Of a stretch of 64,000 nt of DNA, positions 36,170 to 48,330 are shown one piece after another. The number at the start of each line of letters is the position of its first letter. Position 1 is the stretch's first letter. The notes under the pieces were generated by a model. That model worked only from the letters and a program-made list of their open reading frames with translations, was not told the DNA's origin and made no database searches. Position numbers and translations under genes: made by a program. Source of the DNA: Caprella mutica (lineage: Eukaryota; Arthropoda; Malacostraca; Amphipoda; Caprellidae); NCBI GenBank assembly GCA_947561585.1, contig CANNZV010002626.1:26266-90265 (forward strand). The letters are read 5' to 3'.

Positions 36170-37976
36170 AGTACTGATAGTACTCCTCTTGATTACAGTA
36201 CTGATAGTACTCCTCTTGATTACAGTACTGATAGTACTCCTCTTGATTACAGTACTGATAGTACTCCTCTTAAATATTGTACTGATAGTACTCCTCATGA
36301 CTATTGTACTGATAATACTCCTCTTGACTATAGTGCTGATAGTACTCCTCTTGACTATTGTACTGATAGTACTCCTCTTGACTATTGTACTGATAGTACT
36401 CCTCTTGACTATTGTACTGATAGTACTCCTCTTGACTATTGTACTGATAATACTCCTCTTGACTATAGTGCTGATAGTACTCCTCTTGACTATAGTACTG
36501 ATAGTACTCCTCTTGACTATTGTACTGATAATACTCCTCTTGACTATAGTACTGATAGTACTCCTCTTGACTATAGTGCTGATAGTACTCCTCTTGACTA
36601 TTGTACTGATAATACTCCTCTTGACTATAGTGCTGATAGTACTCCTCTTGACTATAGTACTGATAGTACTCCTCTTGACTATTGTACTGATAGTACTCCT
36701 CTTGACTATTGTACTGATAATACTCCTCTTGACTATAGTGCTGATAGTACTCCTCTTGACTATAGTACTGATAGTACTCCTCTTGACTATAGTACTGATA
36801 ATACTCCTCTTGACTATAGTGCTGATAGTACTCCTCTTGACTATAGTACTGATAGTACTCCTCTTGACTATTGTACTGATAATACTCCTCTTGACTATAG
36901 TGCTGATAGTACTCCTCTTGACTATTGTACTGATAGTACTCCTCTTGACTATTGTACTGATAATACTCCTCTTGACTATAGTGCTGATAGTACTCCTCTT
37001 GACTATAGTACTGATAATACTCCTCTTGACTATAGTGCTGATAGTACTCCTCTTGACTATAGTACTGATAGTACTCCTCATGACTATTGTACTGATAATA
37101 CTCCTCTTGACTATAGTGCTGATAGTACTCCTCTTGACTATAGTACTGATAGTACTCCTCTTGACTATAGTACTGATAGTACTCCTCTTGACTATAGTAC
37201 TGATAGTACTCCTCTTGACTATTGTACTGATAGTACTCCTCTTGACTATTGTACTGATAGTACTCCTCTTGACTATTGTACTGATAGTACTCCTCTTGAC
37301 TATAGTACTGATAGTACTCCTCTTGACTATAGTACTGATAGTACTCCTCTTGACTATTGTACTGATAGTACTCCTCTTGACTATTGTACTGATAGTACTC
37401 CTCTTGATTACAGTACTAATAGTACTCCTCTTAAATATTGTACTGATAATACTCCTCTTGACTATAGTACTGATAGTACTCCTCTTGATTACAGTACTGA
37501 TAGTACTCCTCTTGATTACAGTACTGATAGTACTCCTCTTGATTACAGTACTGATAGTACTCCTCTTGATTGCAGTACTGATAGTACTCCTCTTGATTAC
37601 AGTTTTGATAGTTCTCCTCTTGATTTCAGTACTGATAGTACTCCTCTTGATTACAGTACTGATAGTACTCCTCTTGATTACAGTACTGATAGTACTCCTT
37701 TTGATTACAGTACTGATAGTACTCCTCTGTATTATAGTACTGATAGTACTCCTCTGTATTATAGTACTGATAGTACTCCTCTTGATTTCAGTACTGATAG
37801 TACTCCTCTGTATTAAAGTACTGATAGTACTCCTCTTGATTACAGTACTGATAGTACTCCTCTTGATTACAGTACTGATAGTACTCCTCTTGATTACAGT
37901 ACTGATAGTACTCCTCTTGATTACAGTACTGATAGTACTCCTCTTGATTTCAGTACTGATAGTACTCCTCTTGATG
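36170..37976. repeat. 1.8-kb minisatellite of 27-bp units
   Basis: About 67 units of AGTACTGATAGTACTCCT + CTTGACTAT. The length is a multiple of three, so three frames stay open: forward 36107-37816 (nonapeptide STDSTPLDY), forward 36111-38021 (hydrophobic LIVLL repeats) and reverse 37081-36155. Each unit contains AGTACTGATAGTACT, a near-palindrome. Variants (GAT AAT ACT giving TDN; GCT giving SADS; TGT giving CTDS) recur in ordered blocks, showing higher-order structure. No splice sites, homology or codon bias support a gene; I call it a satellite. Confidence 0.92.
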
Positions 37977-38870
37977 AATTACTCTTTCATTGCAATCCTT
38001 AGTTTGCAAATTAACCTCTAATGATAATAATTAAGATTGATTGCCTAATATAAGGACTTTCAGAAAGACAATATTATTGCAATAAAAACAATAAGAATAT
38101 CATTGTGAGAAATTAAACTAGATACAAACTGTATATGAATATATTCCTAATTGAAAATTTGTTTAATTTATTCAAATATAGATGTTTAAATTATCTCCTA
38201 TTTCATTTACAGTAGACGAATTTAAGTTATTTTTTTGTTTCATTTACCATGAAATTTCAAAGTCTTATTTCAGAGGTGGAAATTTTTGTTATTTTTTAGC
38301 TGAAACTAGGCGCTAGTTCGGTATGCGATTTGGGAGGTTTATGTGATCTGATAATGCAATAGTATTTTCAAAAATTATTATTTATTAAGTTTTATTTATT
38401 TATTTATTTTTTATAATTTGAATATTTTATCCTTTGATTTAAAAAAAAAAAATTTATTTGGATATTTATTGCATTCTCGTAGTAAACAATATCATAAGGT
38501 CTATTTTAAGTTAAATTCATAAGTACTGTATTTTGAATTATTAAGAGGCAATCAACTCTTCAGGAGGCTGATTTTAGAATAGTTTAATTAATATCCTCAA
38601 TTACATCATTCCGACTTTTGCTCAATCAACCTTTAGCTTTTCCTCATCTCTTGCTTTTTAATTATGAAATTCATATAAACTGCAATTGCCAATCTAATTC
38701 TGGTTACTTGATTTGTTGTATACCAATTTTTTTCTGGAACACATGAAGACGTGATTATTCATAATATTATAGTAAGGATAAGACTATTATTCCAAGGCAA
38801 TATATTTCAATTGAAGAAAATTTTCTTGAAGAGTCCGTGAGACAAAATTGATAGTACTGAGCTAATATAG
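37977..38870. other. No gene seen
   Basis: AT-rich spacer with TTTA-type simple repeat near 38390-38410. Confidence 0.45.
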
Positions 38871-39368
38871 GTATGACACACGGTGACCGGAAATTACGGT
38901 CTCGAAATATCCGGTCTTGAAATTTCGGTCTCGGAAATTTCGGTCTCAGAATTATAAATGACCTCTCAACATAAATGACCGTTATATAGTTTGCTGTATC
39001 CGCCAGTTTTTTGTACTGCACACTTCATAATTGCTTAATGACCTGAAAGAGGGGTTTGGGGGGTGGCACGCCCCCGATTCTTCTAATTCATAAGTTTTAT
39101 TTATACCTGAGACCGAATATTCCGAGACCGATTTCCCCGCTCAAATCTCATATTAAATAAATATCGAAACATGTCAAAATTACTAATGTTACGTATCATT
39201 TTACAACGGTTAATGATGTTACCCGATTTTAATAAATAAACTACACATTTTAGTACTCATAATTTCAACTTTTTCTATTACTGTCCTAATAACACCATTA
39301 TAAACTGAGACCAAGTTTTCCGCGACTGAATTTTCCAAGAACGAAATTCCCTAGAACCGTGACACACC
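38871..39368. mobile_element. Fold-back element with CGGAAATTTCGGTCTC repeat arms
   Basis: The left arm (38881-38950) repeats (C)GGTCTCGGAAATTTCGGTCT. The right arm (39305-39358) has diverged inverse units (GAGACCAAGTTTTCCGCGAC). A further block at 39102-39145 reads CTGAGACCGAATATTCCGAG. The outer ends are GTATGACACACGGT and the complement of GGTGTGTCACGGTT. TATAG at 38866-38870 and 39369-39373 may be a 5-bp target duplication. Confidence 0.75.
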
Positions 39369-39377
39369 TATAGTGAC

Positions 39378-39470
39378 ACCCTGTCACTCCCAAGTCATCA
39401 TGACACCAAGTGACACCCGATCACTCCCAAGTCATCATGACACCAAGTGACACACTGTCACGCGTGACAC
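39378..39470. repeat. Two-copy ~40-bp tandem repeat
   Basis: CACTCCCAAGTCATCATGAC then ACCAAGTGACAC occurs twice, with a GTCACGCGTGAC palindrome at the end. Confidence 0.8.
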
Positions 39471-42207
39471 TCTGAATGAAAGTCTAATAATAAAATGCAA
39501 CATTAATTTAATTTCTTGATTTATGAATAGTGAGCGTTCACATCACAGTATATATTCCTTATTGCGCTAAATAATGACCTCGTCGTCATGCTGTTTGCGT
39601 AACGCTCGTCAGATGAGTTCAGACTGAGCTGCTGAGCGCATTAGTGAGCGTAATGTACCATGTTCTCTTTTCAATGCACCTTTACATTTTTACTGAGACT
39701 AGGAAATTACCATTTCGCCTAATGTAATTTTGGTAGACAGAGCTACTTTTTTTAGGTTTATTTTATTTATTAACGAGTTGATACCTGCATAAACAAGTAA
39801 ATATATTTAATTAATTACTTTATTTATTGAGCTATTATAAAGTTCCAGTGAACAATTATTAACCCTTAAAAAGATCGATGCAAAAAGATTTAAATCTATA
39901 ACAAATATAGAAAAAGTTGGTTTCACATCCACAGCGCCAGTTAATCATGGGAGAAATGTAAAGGTCCCCTGCATGTATTAGTCCTTTGTTGTGAAAGTAC
40001 CTTCCAATAGAGTTCTTTTTTTGATTAGTAATAGCATATATTACGAGGACTACTATGAATAAACCATTGTTAGTTTAAGATATAAATTGATATTGATAGG
40101 TTTTTTTATATCTAGCAAATATCGTAGAGAAATTTGAAACTATAGATGGGCCAATAATTTTCTTATATATTACTGATGTTCAAAATGTTGCTTAATGTAG
40201 AATTATAAATTTCCTTAATTTAAGCAAAATGTACGAGAATTATGATAATATTTAATCATATTTGATTGAATTTCATTTCATTAAATTTAAGATAATTGAA
40301 TTTTATTGAAACATGTTTATACTTTTAACACCTCTCACGAACATTTTTCAGAGATGACGCTTCGTAGGGTTATGCTTTTCATCTAAGAAGTTTTAACATT
40401 TTGTGTTAGGTAGCATCTTATTTATCATCTAGGATTCACCTATAAATTTTCTCTTCTATTCTTGAGTTTAGATACCGGTGCTTGTGTTCTTTTTTGCAAC
40501 ATTGAATTCTGTGGTTTTCTTTCCGCCCTTCGTGATAATGTAAACAGAGTTGTAGTAGTTGACTTTGCTTTTTTCCTGTCAAACTACTTCTATGAAATCG
40601 CTTGTAGTTATTTTTTTCATTTCTATTTTCTGTCTATACTCTAATCGAAATTGTAAATTAGATCATCAATAAATTCTTTAATTATTTTTTGTTTTGGCTT
40701 TTGGAGACTTCTATTTTTTCTTCAATATGTTAAACCAATTGAAATTTCTAATATAATGAAACAAATAAGAAATCAATAGTAAGCACGTATAATAATTATC
40801 TACCATATAGCTCACAATAATTCATGTATAAAACGACACATAAGTTCTTCACCGATTAACCAATGCTAATTACAACTATAAACAACTAATAAATCTTCAC
40901 CGTCTGTCGATAAAAGTGACAAAGTAGTGAAATGATTAGCTATAGTCACTTCTTTAATTTACCTTTCTCAGTTTCTTCTTCATTATTCTGTTGTACCTAA
41001 CGGGAGTTATTAGGCAAACCTGTCTTTTGTTAATCTTATAGTTAGTATATATAGTTAATCATTTATTAGGTACAGGTACGCCCAAAGAAACTTTCTAGTC
41101 TCCATCATTAAACAAACAAAAATTCAATTCACTTTTTTTAATAGATCTTTCTTTAGCTCTTTTGAGCCAAATTCTTTTAACTATACTTTTTAATTTGAAT
41201 TAGCCTACAGACCTATATTACAAAACTTTTAGTCATATAATAATCATGTTCATATCAGTTTTCTACAAATAGATAATCGATGTTTGTAAACTTCAATCGA
41301 AAACTTATCAGTTAAATTAGGGATGTTTCAGACACTTCCGTTCAACTCAGTGTCGTAATGCCTTTATGCAAATCACGAGTCAACGGAGTGAAAGGTTTGC
41401 TGGAGCTATTCTTTGCTAATTGCTGTGCATCCATAAAAACAACCAATAGTTACGATGGTGTTGCGATAGTCACATGTCCACAGTCCTCATCATTTGAATA
41501 GACACAAAATTAGGTTGCCTGCAATGTCTTTTTCCAATGATTCAGAAACGATAAAATTTGTTGAATGACTCTGCGAATGATATAGTTAATAGCTATTGGG
41601 GAGGTTTATGACTGATACTTGAGATTTAAATCGATGCTATAAGTATACCTTTTACTGTTATAATAGCTTCAATTTGGTCTTATTCGAAGAAAATCATATA
41701 ATTTGGAAATATAATTGAATACATTTTCTATGTTTTATTACTTTAACGCCATCAGAAAGATTGATTTCTCTTTGATGTGTTAGAATTATGAAATGCACAG
41801 AAATTATAAACAAAATATTGTAAGATAATAACTATAGTAGAAAAGTGATTTCTATGATAACAAAACTTTGCTTTAAAAATAACACTAAAGTTATTGTTAG
41901 ATTTACTGGATAAAATGTCAAAGAAAAGTTAGTTCTAATTCAGAGAGTTTAACCGCTAGGATAATTAGTGGCGATTTATTGAATAAAGAGATCGTATAAC
42001 AAATCATCGGATGATTGGGACAGTGTTTTCGCGCTACGATTTTACTCCAATTTTTTCAGGCTTCACTTACAGCATCATGGAAGAAACCTTTTGTTGGTCT
42101 GCATGTGGAATGTGTTTAGCATTATATATTGAGTTAGATTGTAATGATTTCTTGGAACACTATTTACACTTTTAAACTAATCGTTACGCTTCGTATAAAT
42201 TTGACCC
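39471..42207. other. No gene seen
   Basis: About 2.7 kb of AT-rich spacer. The small frame 40462-40644 has no domain. Confidence 0.45.
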
Positions 42208-42412
42208 TGCTGGCACCAATCACACAATCCAATTTCAACTCCAATAAATCGCTACAATCTCCTGTTTACACGTTTAAGGCCCGTTTACACGCTACGATAA
42301 ATTGCAGCGATATATCGTAATGGAGAGGTTGTTACAATTTATCAGTACGGGTAAACAGGTGATCGTAGCGATTTATTGGAGTTGGAATTGGATTGTGTGA
42401 TTGGTGCCAGCA
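42208..42412. mobile_element. Palindromic MITE
   Basis: About 65-bp arms: TGCTGGCACCAATCACACAA at 42208 is mirrored at the right end (42412), and the inversion continues through AATAAATCGCTAC and CTGTTTAC. The centre contains GTTTACACGCTACGATAAAT. No coding capacity. Confidence 0.85.
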
Positions 42413-42585
42413 AACTCAAATTTCAACCACCACAATGTTTCTTCCGTGACGGTTAGTAAAAATATAAATATTGGAGTATATATCGTAGCGTATAAACACT
42501 GTCTCAATCACCTGATAAATTGTTGCGATCTTTGTGTTCAATAAATTGCTTCAATTTTTCTTAGCGTGTGAACGTGCTTTTAAAG

Positions 42586-42670
42586 AAAGTTGCCAGACGT
42601 TTCGTCGAAAGACAGTTTGTCGGCAGTCATTTCGAAAACAGGAAATTTCGTCGACAAGAACGTTACGTTT
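42586..42670. repeat. Degenerate TTTCGTCGA / AGTTTGTCGG repeats
   Basis: Short units (ACGTTTCGTCGAAAGACAG, TTTGTCGGCAGTC, AATTTCGTCGACAAG) resemble the arm repeats of the fold-back elements elsewhere. No opposite arm was found, so this may be half of a decayed element. Confidence 0.5.
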
Positions 42671-43552
42671 ACAAATTTTCATAAATGGGATATTAATACA
42701 CTCTAAAGTATGTGTACCGAGGCGTCTAACGTCTATGAGACCAATTTTTTAAGAGGTTCTAAATTTAAAATCATTATGTACACTATAGCCTACCTGTTAT
42801 TGTCAGAAAATGATTATATTGTGCAAATTAAAAGGTTATTTGATGATTTTCTAATGTCCTCTCTAGAGGACGGTGGTCGTTAAAGGACTAAGGAATATGT
42901 GGTAATTAATTGCGGTAATGAGTTATATTCTCTCTTGTAACTCATATGCTAGGAAGTAATTCTAGTAAATACAACTAGGAAAAATATATTGGTTTAAACA
43001 AGTTTAAACCGATGGTTAATCCCACTGCATCTTATTTCATTTTTGAAATTTATTAACATATGGAACTGACTATGGATTAGAATGGCTTGTAATACTTTTT
43101 CATTATTGGGTTGTTTAGACCTATTTGAGAGACCAATGCAGATTAATTTCAATTGCGAAATTAGAGCTTCATAGATTATAAATGGTGATTAATAAATAAT
43201 TGCAGTATGTACCCAATTTACAATTCTTTTCTCAGTCTAAATTAATCAGAATCATATACATTTCTATTATATTTAAATTATTCTTTTTTAGCTTAATTAG
43301 TAGTTTTATGTTAATAGCAAAGAATAATGATACCAAGGTTTTGATCAAAATCATTTACTGATAAAAAAAAATGACTGGTATGTACACACATGTTTTAAAA
43401 AAAAGTAAGATAATTAATATTCACTTAAAAAGAATCAACAACTATTCTAAAATTGCTTCTGGGACGAAGTAGTATTTCTTACAATCCCATCAGCATAACA
43501 AATCAAATAATAAATATAACGTATTACATCAGTTCAAATTCATGAAGCGAAG
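42671..43552. other. No gene seen
   Basis: AT-rich DNA downstream of Tweedle 4. Confidence 0.5.
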
Positions 43553-46500
43553 CTAGCTTGAATCCTGTTCATCATCATATCTAGATGAATCTGCAGAAAC
43601 AACAGACTCTGATTGCTCTGAGTATGCTCCTGCTAAATCCTCGGGTGTTAGAGAATTTCCTTGAGGAGAAAATTGGCCAGTGGTTCTGAGTCTGTAGATG
43701 CCTGGTGTCTGAGATTTTCGAACTAAGACACCTCGAGCAGGAACTGCATTTGGTAACTCTGAGTGATAGGTTACTCCATGCTGAGGCTCATTTACTGTTT
43801 GGGTAGTGAAGCCCGAAGAAATTGAAGAGGAAGCTGAATGTGAGTTTTGATTTGCAAAATTACCTGTACGGAAGTTATCGTCAAATGAGATTGATGGCTC
43901 TTCATATACTGTTGGAAGTGCAGAACTCGAAATGGGTTGAATTTGGATAACTTCTGCTGGCGGTCTAACTTCTGCTGGGCTTTGCGAATGAGTGTTTGCA
44001 CTTACAACTTGATTATTCGAAATTGAAAAATCTCTAGATGACTGAGAAGGTATATTTGTGAAGTCGTTTTCATGTCCTGCAACAAATTGGTATACTGTTG
44101 ATAATCCGACGCCTTTGTTCCCAGTTGAAAATTGTCCATGACCAGTTTCTTGTACATGACTTGACGGAAATTCATTTCCAGAAGAGAGTTGTACATTTCC
44201 AATTTGTTCCAATCCAGCTGAAGCAAACGACGCTGAATTTACATTTGCTTCATTCTTTGCTATATAATTGGAACCCGAATTTGGTGATATTTTACTTGAT
44301 AATCTGGGCTCTACTGCATTACCAAAAGATGTATCATCTCTAATGTAAATTGATGTGCCCGAGCTTAGTATATTCCCAAGAGCAGAATTTTGTTGATTTG
44401 TCGAAGTTGACTGATACCTTTTATTGGATGCGCTATTTTGAACAAAATTACTTGGTACTGATTTTTTTTCATTAGTATTGGCAGTGACCTGGTCAAATTG
44501 TTGTTTTACACGAACTTCTTGAGGTTCTGAATGAACCAATAGTTGATCATCAAAGTTTCCATATGAATTTAAGGAGTCATCAAAACTAACTGCACCATGG
44601 GATCCAGACAAATCAACTGCAGAATGTCCACCTACACCAGTTAATGTTGCAGCTTGTTGTAGAGCTGTTCTTAAATCGATACCTCCGGGTAGGGTAGGAT
44701 TGTCTCCTTCATCATAGTTCAAGTAAAAGACTTCGGGATCAAGTAACGGATTGTCCACTTCAATAACTTGTTGTTGAACTTCCTGATTCTTGTTCAAAAC
44801 AAATACAAGAGTTTTTTGTTTTGTTGGAGGAACAACAATAGGCCTTGGAAGATTAAAATCTTCCTGTGTTCTCACAAAAACATAATTGTAATGGAATTTA
44901 GGTTCAGGTAACTGAGGAGCCTCGGCTATTTTCGGGACTGTCCTAGGAGCTTTATATAGATAGACATTCTTAGTAACAGAAGGTTCGCCGCACGATCCAT
45001 CGGATCTAATTATACTGCCTTGTGGACATGAATTGGAAATTCTGAAATTAGATTCAAGCATGTTAGTTCCAATTATTAAAATTATAATCAGTTATTTGAT
45101 ATAATGTGTGCATATTTCCAAAAAATCTCACCCAGAGTAGTCTAATGAACTAGAGCGAATGTCTTTCTTCGGTCTTCCTGCTGACAATGTCGATAGAGAT
45201 GGAATTGATTTATCTGAAGCGACCGGTAGATCATCTATATCTAGCAGTAAGCTGTCAATTGACCTCAATGTACTCCTAAATGGTGGAGATGAAAGAGAAG
45301 CAGGTCTTCGGACTGTTCTAAGAAGTGGAGCTTGTTGCAATGGAGGTCGAAATGGTCTCGGTTGATTTGGGAACACAAACCCGGGAATTCGAGCTGACGA
45401 AATTGCTAAACTGGAAAGCAGAATCTGAAAAAAAATTCTCAAATTAATATCAACGTTTTTTATCAAAATATCACCGTTTTTTAACTCTAAATATATATGT
45501 TGGTAATTTGTAAATTCATTATAATTATTTCACTGTACACTAAATTAAGAATCTTCCTAAGTATAATAATTAAACTGTCGCTGATAAGATTTGGATATTT
45601 GGTCCAAATTTTGAACAGTTCATCCTACTTCTGAACATTTGGTCCTAAATTTTAATATTTAGTTCAAATATTTGAAATTTTGGCCTAATTTTCAAAAAAT
45701 TTGTCATAATTATTGAAATTTTGTCCTACATTTGAGCCTTGGTCCTACAATACGGACTCATTAATTTACTTCTTCTACATTACAGTACCTCTACTTTGGT
45801 AGGTACGCTTTAGAGTGAGACCAATTCATTCAGTATATATCAAATCACGATTTGCATCATTTGAAGAATATTTGAAGGACAAATATCCTCAGAATTCACT
45901 AAATCTACCTAAAATACCCATGTAATAATGTATCTTGGGACAATATTGGGACAACATGGGCAATATTAGGACAACATTGGCCCTAGAATCATTGCTACCT
46001 GGTTATAAAAGTTTTATGTACTCAGTTATTCTTCTGATGGGGGATATTATTTTATGACATTGAGTTCCTTGAGCCTCTGATAGCTGCCCTGAGGTCATTG
46101 AAATGAGCAGAGTCACACAAAGCGCATCATATACTTACAAATATTCTAATACAAACCAAAATTCTAAAAACAGTATCAATTTTCTTAAAAGATTCAAAAT
46201 GAATGAGCGTTGTGAATTTATTAAAAAGTAAGAGAAAATAATTTTGACCAGAAATTCTAAATAAAGATCCTAAAGATTTTTCGGACCAAGTAAAGTTAAC
46301 GGACCAGAAACGGACCAAGTAAAGTTAACGGACCAGAAACGGACCAAGTAAAGTTAACGGACCAGAATACATTTTATAGTTTCAAAAATATTTGCTTTAG
46401 TATTTGATATTAATTAAAAATTATACATTAATTTGGCATATTTTATTAATTGAAAGAATTGATGGAAAAAAAAATTGATAAAAAAACGTGATCCATTTTG

Positions 46501-48330
46501 AAAAATAGAAAAAACTTTATAATGTGGCATCTATGATTCCAAAATTATGTTCTTATCCCAATTATTGGTCAAATATTAATAATTTAACCAAGTAAAGATA
46601 ACGGACCAGAATTTAAACTAGTAAAGATAACGGACCCTGGTTCGTTATCTTTACCAGTTTAAATTCTGGTCCGTTACCTTTACTTGCTCCGATTTTCGGT
46701 CTTTTTACATCTTCAGATCATTCATCTTTTCAGCGCCTGACCCAATGTCAGAAATATCTCAGTCATTTGAATCCCATTCACATCCGAAATAGTTGTTCCG
46801 TTACTGTTTCAAAAGGAAATACAAAGAATTAGTCAATATTTCCCTGTATAATTTTTATTCTGTGTATACTTTCTCTTTTTGTTTACTTTTTCTTTTGCCA
46901 TTTAACAACTGCGTACTTTCCAAAAAAGTTCATTTTTTGGAACTTCGAATGGGCTTGAATATCTTTAAATTTTGTTTTCTTCTATCGTACAAATGATATA
47001 TTCGGAAAAAATTATCTCTAATTGTAATTCTTTTCTTATCTTAACATTTCACTAATTTCTATTATTTTTGTTTTCTTCATATTATTGTCAGCTCTGACAC
47101 TTTCAATAATTTTTCTTTCTTTTCAGTCATTATGATTTCCCTTACTATCCCAGGTTTACGAACAGGTGATTCTTACAAGACAACGTACAATAATTAAAGC
47201 AACCTAAATAGTTATGCTTGTTTGACCATGTTTCAAATATTAATAATCCTGTATGCTGTAAAAAAGGGAATAACAAAAAATATGATTTTATTTAATTGAC
47301 AATCGCAACGCAAGAGTCTCCAGAACCAGAATAAATCGCGTGACAATATGTACTGTCGTAAAGGCCTAACTCTTCATTTCGCTTGAATTCTGTGAATTAT
47401 GTAATTAAAGACTTAGTATTATCTATTATTTAATGTCTCCTATGAGAATAGTACAGTGATGAGAATAGTTTAAACTCTTCACCCTTCAATTAAGTTTAAA
47501 TTATAGAATACATAAACGATGTTAATCCGCGATGAATGTCTCCCATATAAATTTCGATACTTAAGATAAATACTCAAACCAGATGATATTTATTTTTGGT
47601 CACAAAGTTAATTGAAGCAGTCTGATTTTCATGGATAATGATAACTTCCAATTTGATGTATAAAATGTATTGCTTTTAGCAGTAGAGTATATACTCTATT
47701 ATCCTGGGTATAATTGTTTTCAGATGTCACCAGAGGCGTGTTTCACTTTGTTTTCTAAATGCCAATTCACAGACTATAAGAACCCACCAGTACAAGTGCC
47801 TGCATTGTGCCAGAGCAGAGGAAACTATGCAGCTCGTCTCAACCGCCAAAGAGTTTTAACGGACACACCAGATCACTTTTTGCGAGGGTACCTAACTATT
47901 TTACTTTCATGGCTTTGCTCTCTATTTGGACTAGTATACAGTTAGTAAAAGCACTCGCCTGTCCAGTGAAGACCTGCAGAGCCGCTTTTGAGTATGTTAC
48001 CGAATGCACATGCATATTTGAAAGTTGAACAAACTCCTTTCAATTTTGAGAAAAAATTATTTATTGTTATTATTTTGTTATTTATTTTGTTATTCTGTTG
48101 AAAAAGTTATTTCATTGAATTAAGTTATTTAGATTTATGGAACGAGAAAATAATTAAAATAGCAAAAAATTTAAAATCTAGTACAAGTATCGATAAATGT
48201 TACTTACGTAAAGCTAGATTTAAGAAATATACATTTAAGAGTCATAGCAATGCAATACTAATCATTCATTGCGTTTCTTTAGCCTTGAAATAGACTGTAC
48301 CAAACTCTACATCCTCACTTTCATTGCCAT
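43553..48330 (-). CDS. Twdl: Long Tweedle cuticular protein 4 with low-complexity tail
   Basis: Secreted cuticle structural protein. Exon 3 is 45041-43553, exon 2 is 45424-45132 (acceptor tttttttcag; GG|gtgaga donor, phase 2). The best exon 1 is 48330-48319 (MAMK, donor gtgagg), giving 597 residues and the signal peptide MAMKILLSSLAISSA. A weaker alternative is 46130-46119 (MMRF, donor gtgtga). Residues ~16-105 are Pro/Arg/Ser-rich (RIPGFVFPNQ...). The Tweedle domain is ~107-230: CPQGS...SDGSCGEP, KNVYLYKAPRT, HYNYVFVRTQED, KQKTLVFVLNK, DPEVFYLNYDEG, NPTLPGGIDLRTAL. About 360 residues of Ser/Gln/Asn-rich, repeat-poor sequence follow, ending DDEQDSS. Most Tweedle proteins are much shorter. Exons 2 and 3 are firm; exon 1 is inferred. 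Confidence 0.87.
45595..45765. repeat. Degenerate ~20-bp tandem repeat in Tweedle 4 intron 1
   Basis: Units around TTGGTCCTAAATTTTGAA repeat about seven times in direct orientation. Confidence 0.75.
46281..46692. mobile_element. Non-autonomous element with AAGTAAAGATAACGGACC repeats, copy 2
   Basis: Reverse-orientation relative of 12792-13212, inside intron 1 of Tweedle 4 if the 48.3-kb first exon is right. The ends are TCGGACCAAGTAAAGTTAAC at 46281 and the complement of TCGGAGCAAGTAAAGGTAAC at 46692. Three direct units sit at the left; the right end flips orientation (46595-46690). The shared middle includes 'atctatgattccaaaattat'. TTTT flanks both ends, too simple to call a duplication. 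Confidence 0.85.

Noticed and set aside
36111..38021. 636-residue hydrophobic LIVLL-repeat frame as a membrane protein
   Set aside because: It arises because the 27-bp satellite unit lacks stops; no splice signals or homology.
46119..46130. MMRF exon (donor gtgtga) as start of Tweedle 4
   Set aside because: Right length, but a weaker donor than the MAMK exon at 48319-48330; kept only as an alternative.
47670..47945. 91-residue frame, slightly GC-richer than the neighbourhood
   Set aside because: No domain recognised; lies in the presumed first intron of Tweedle 4 on the opposite strand.
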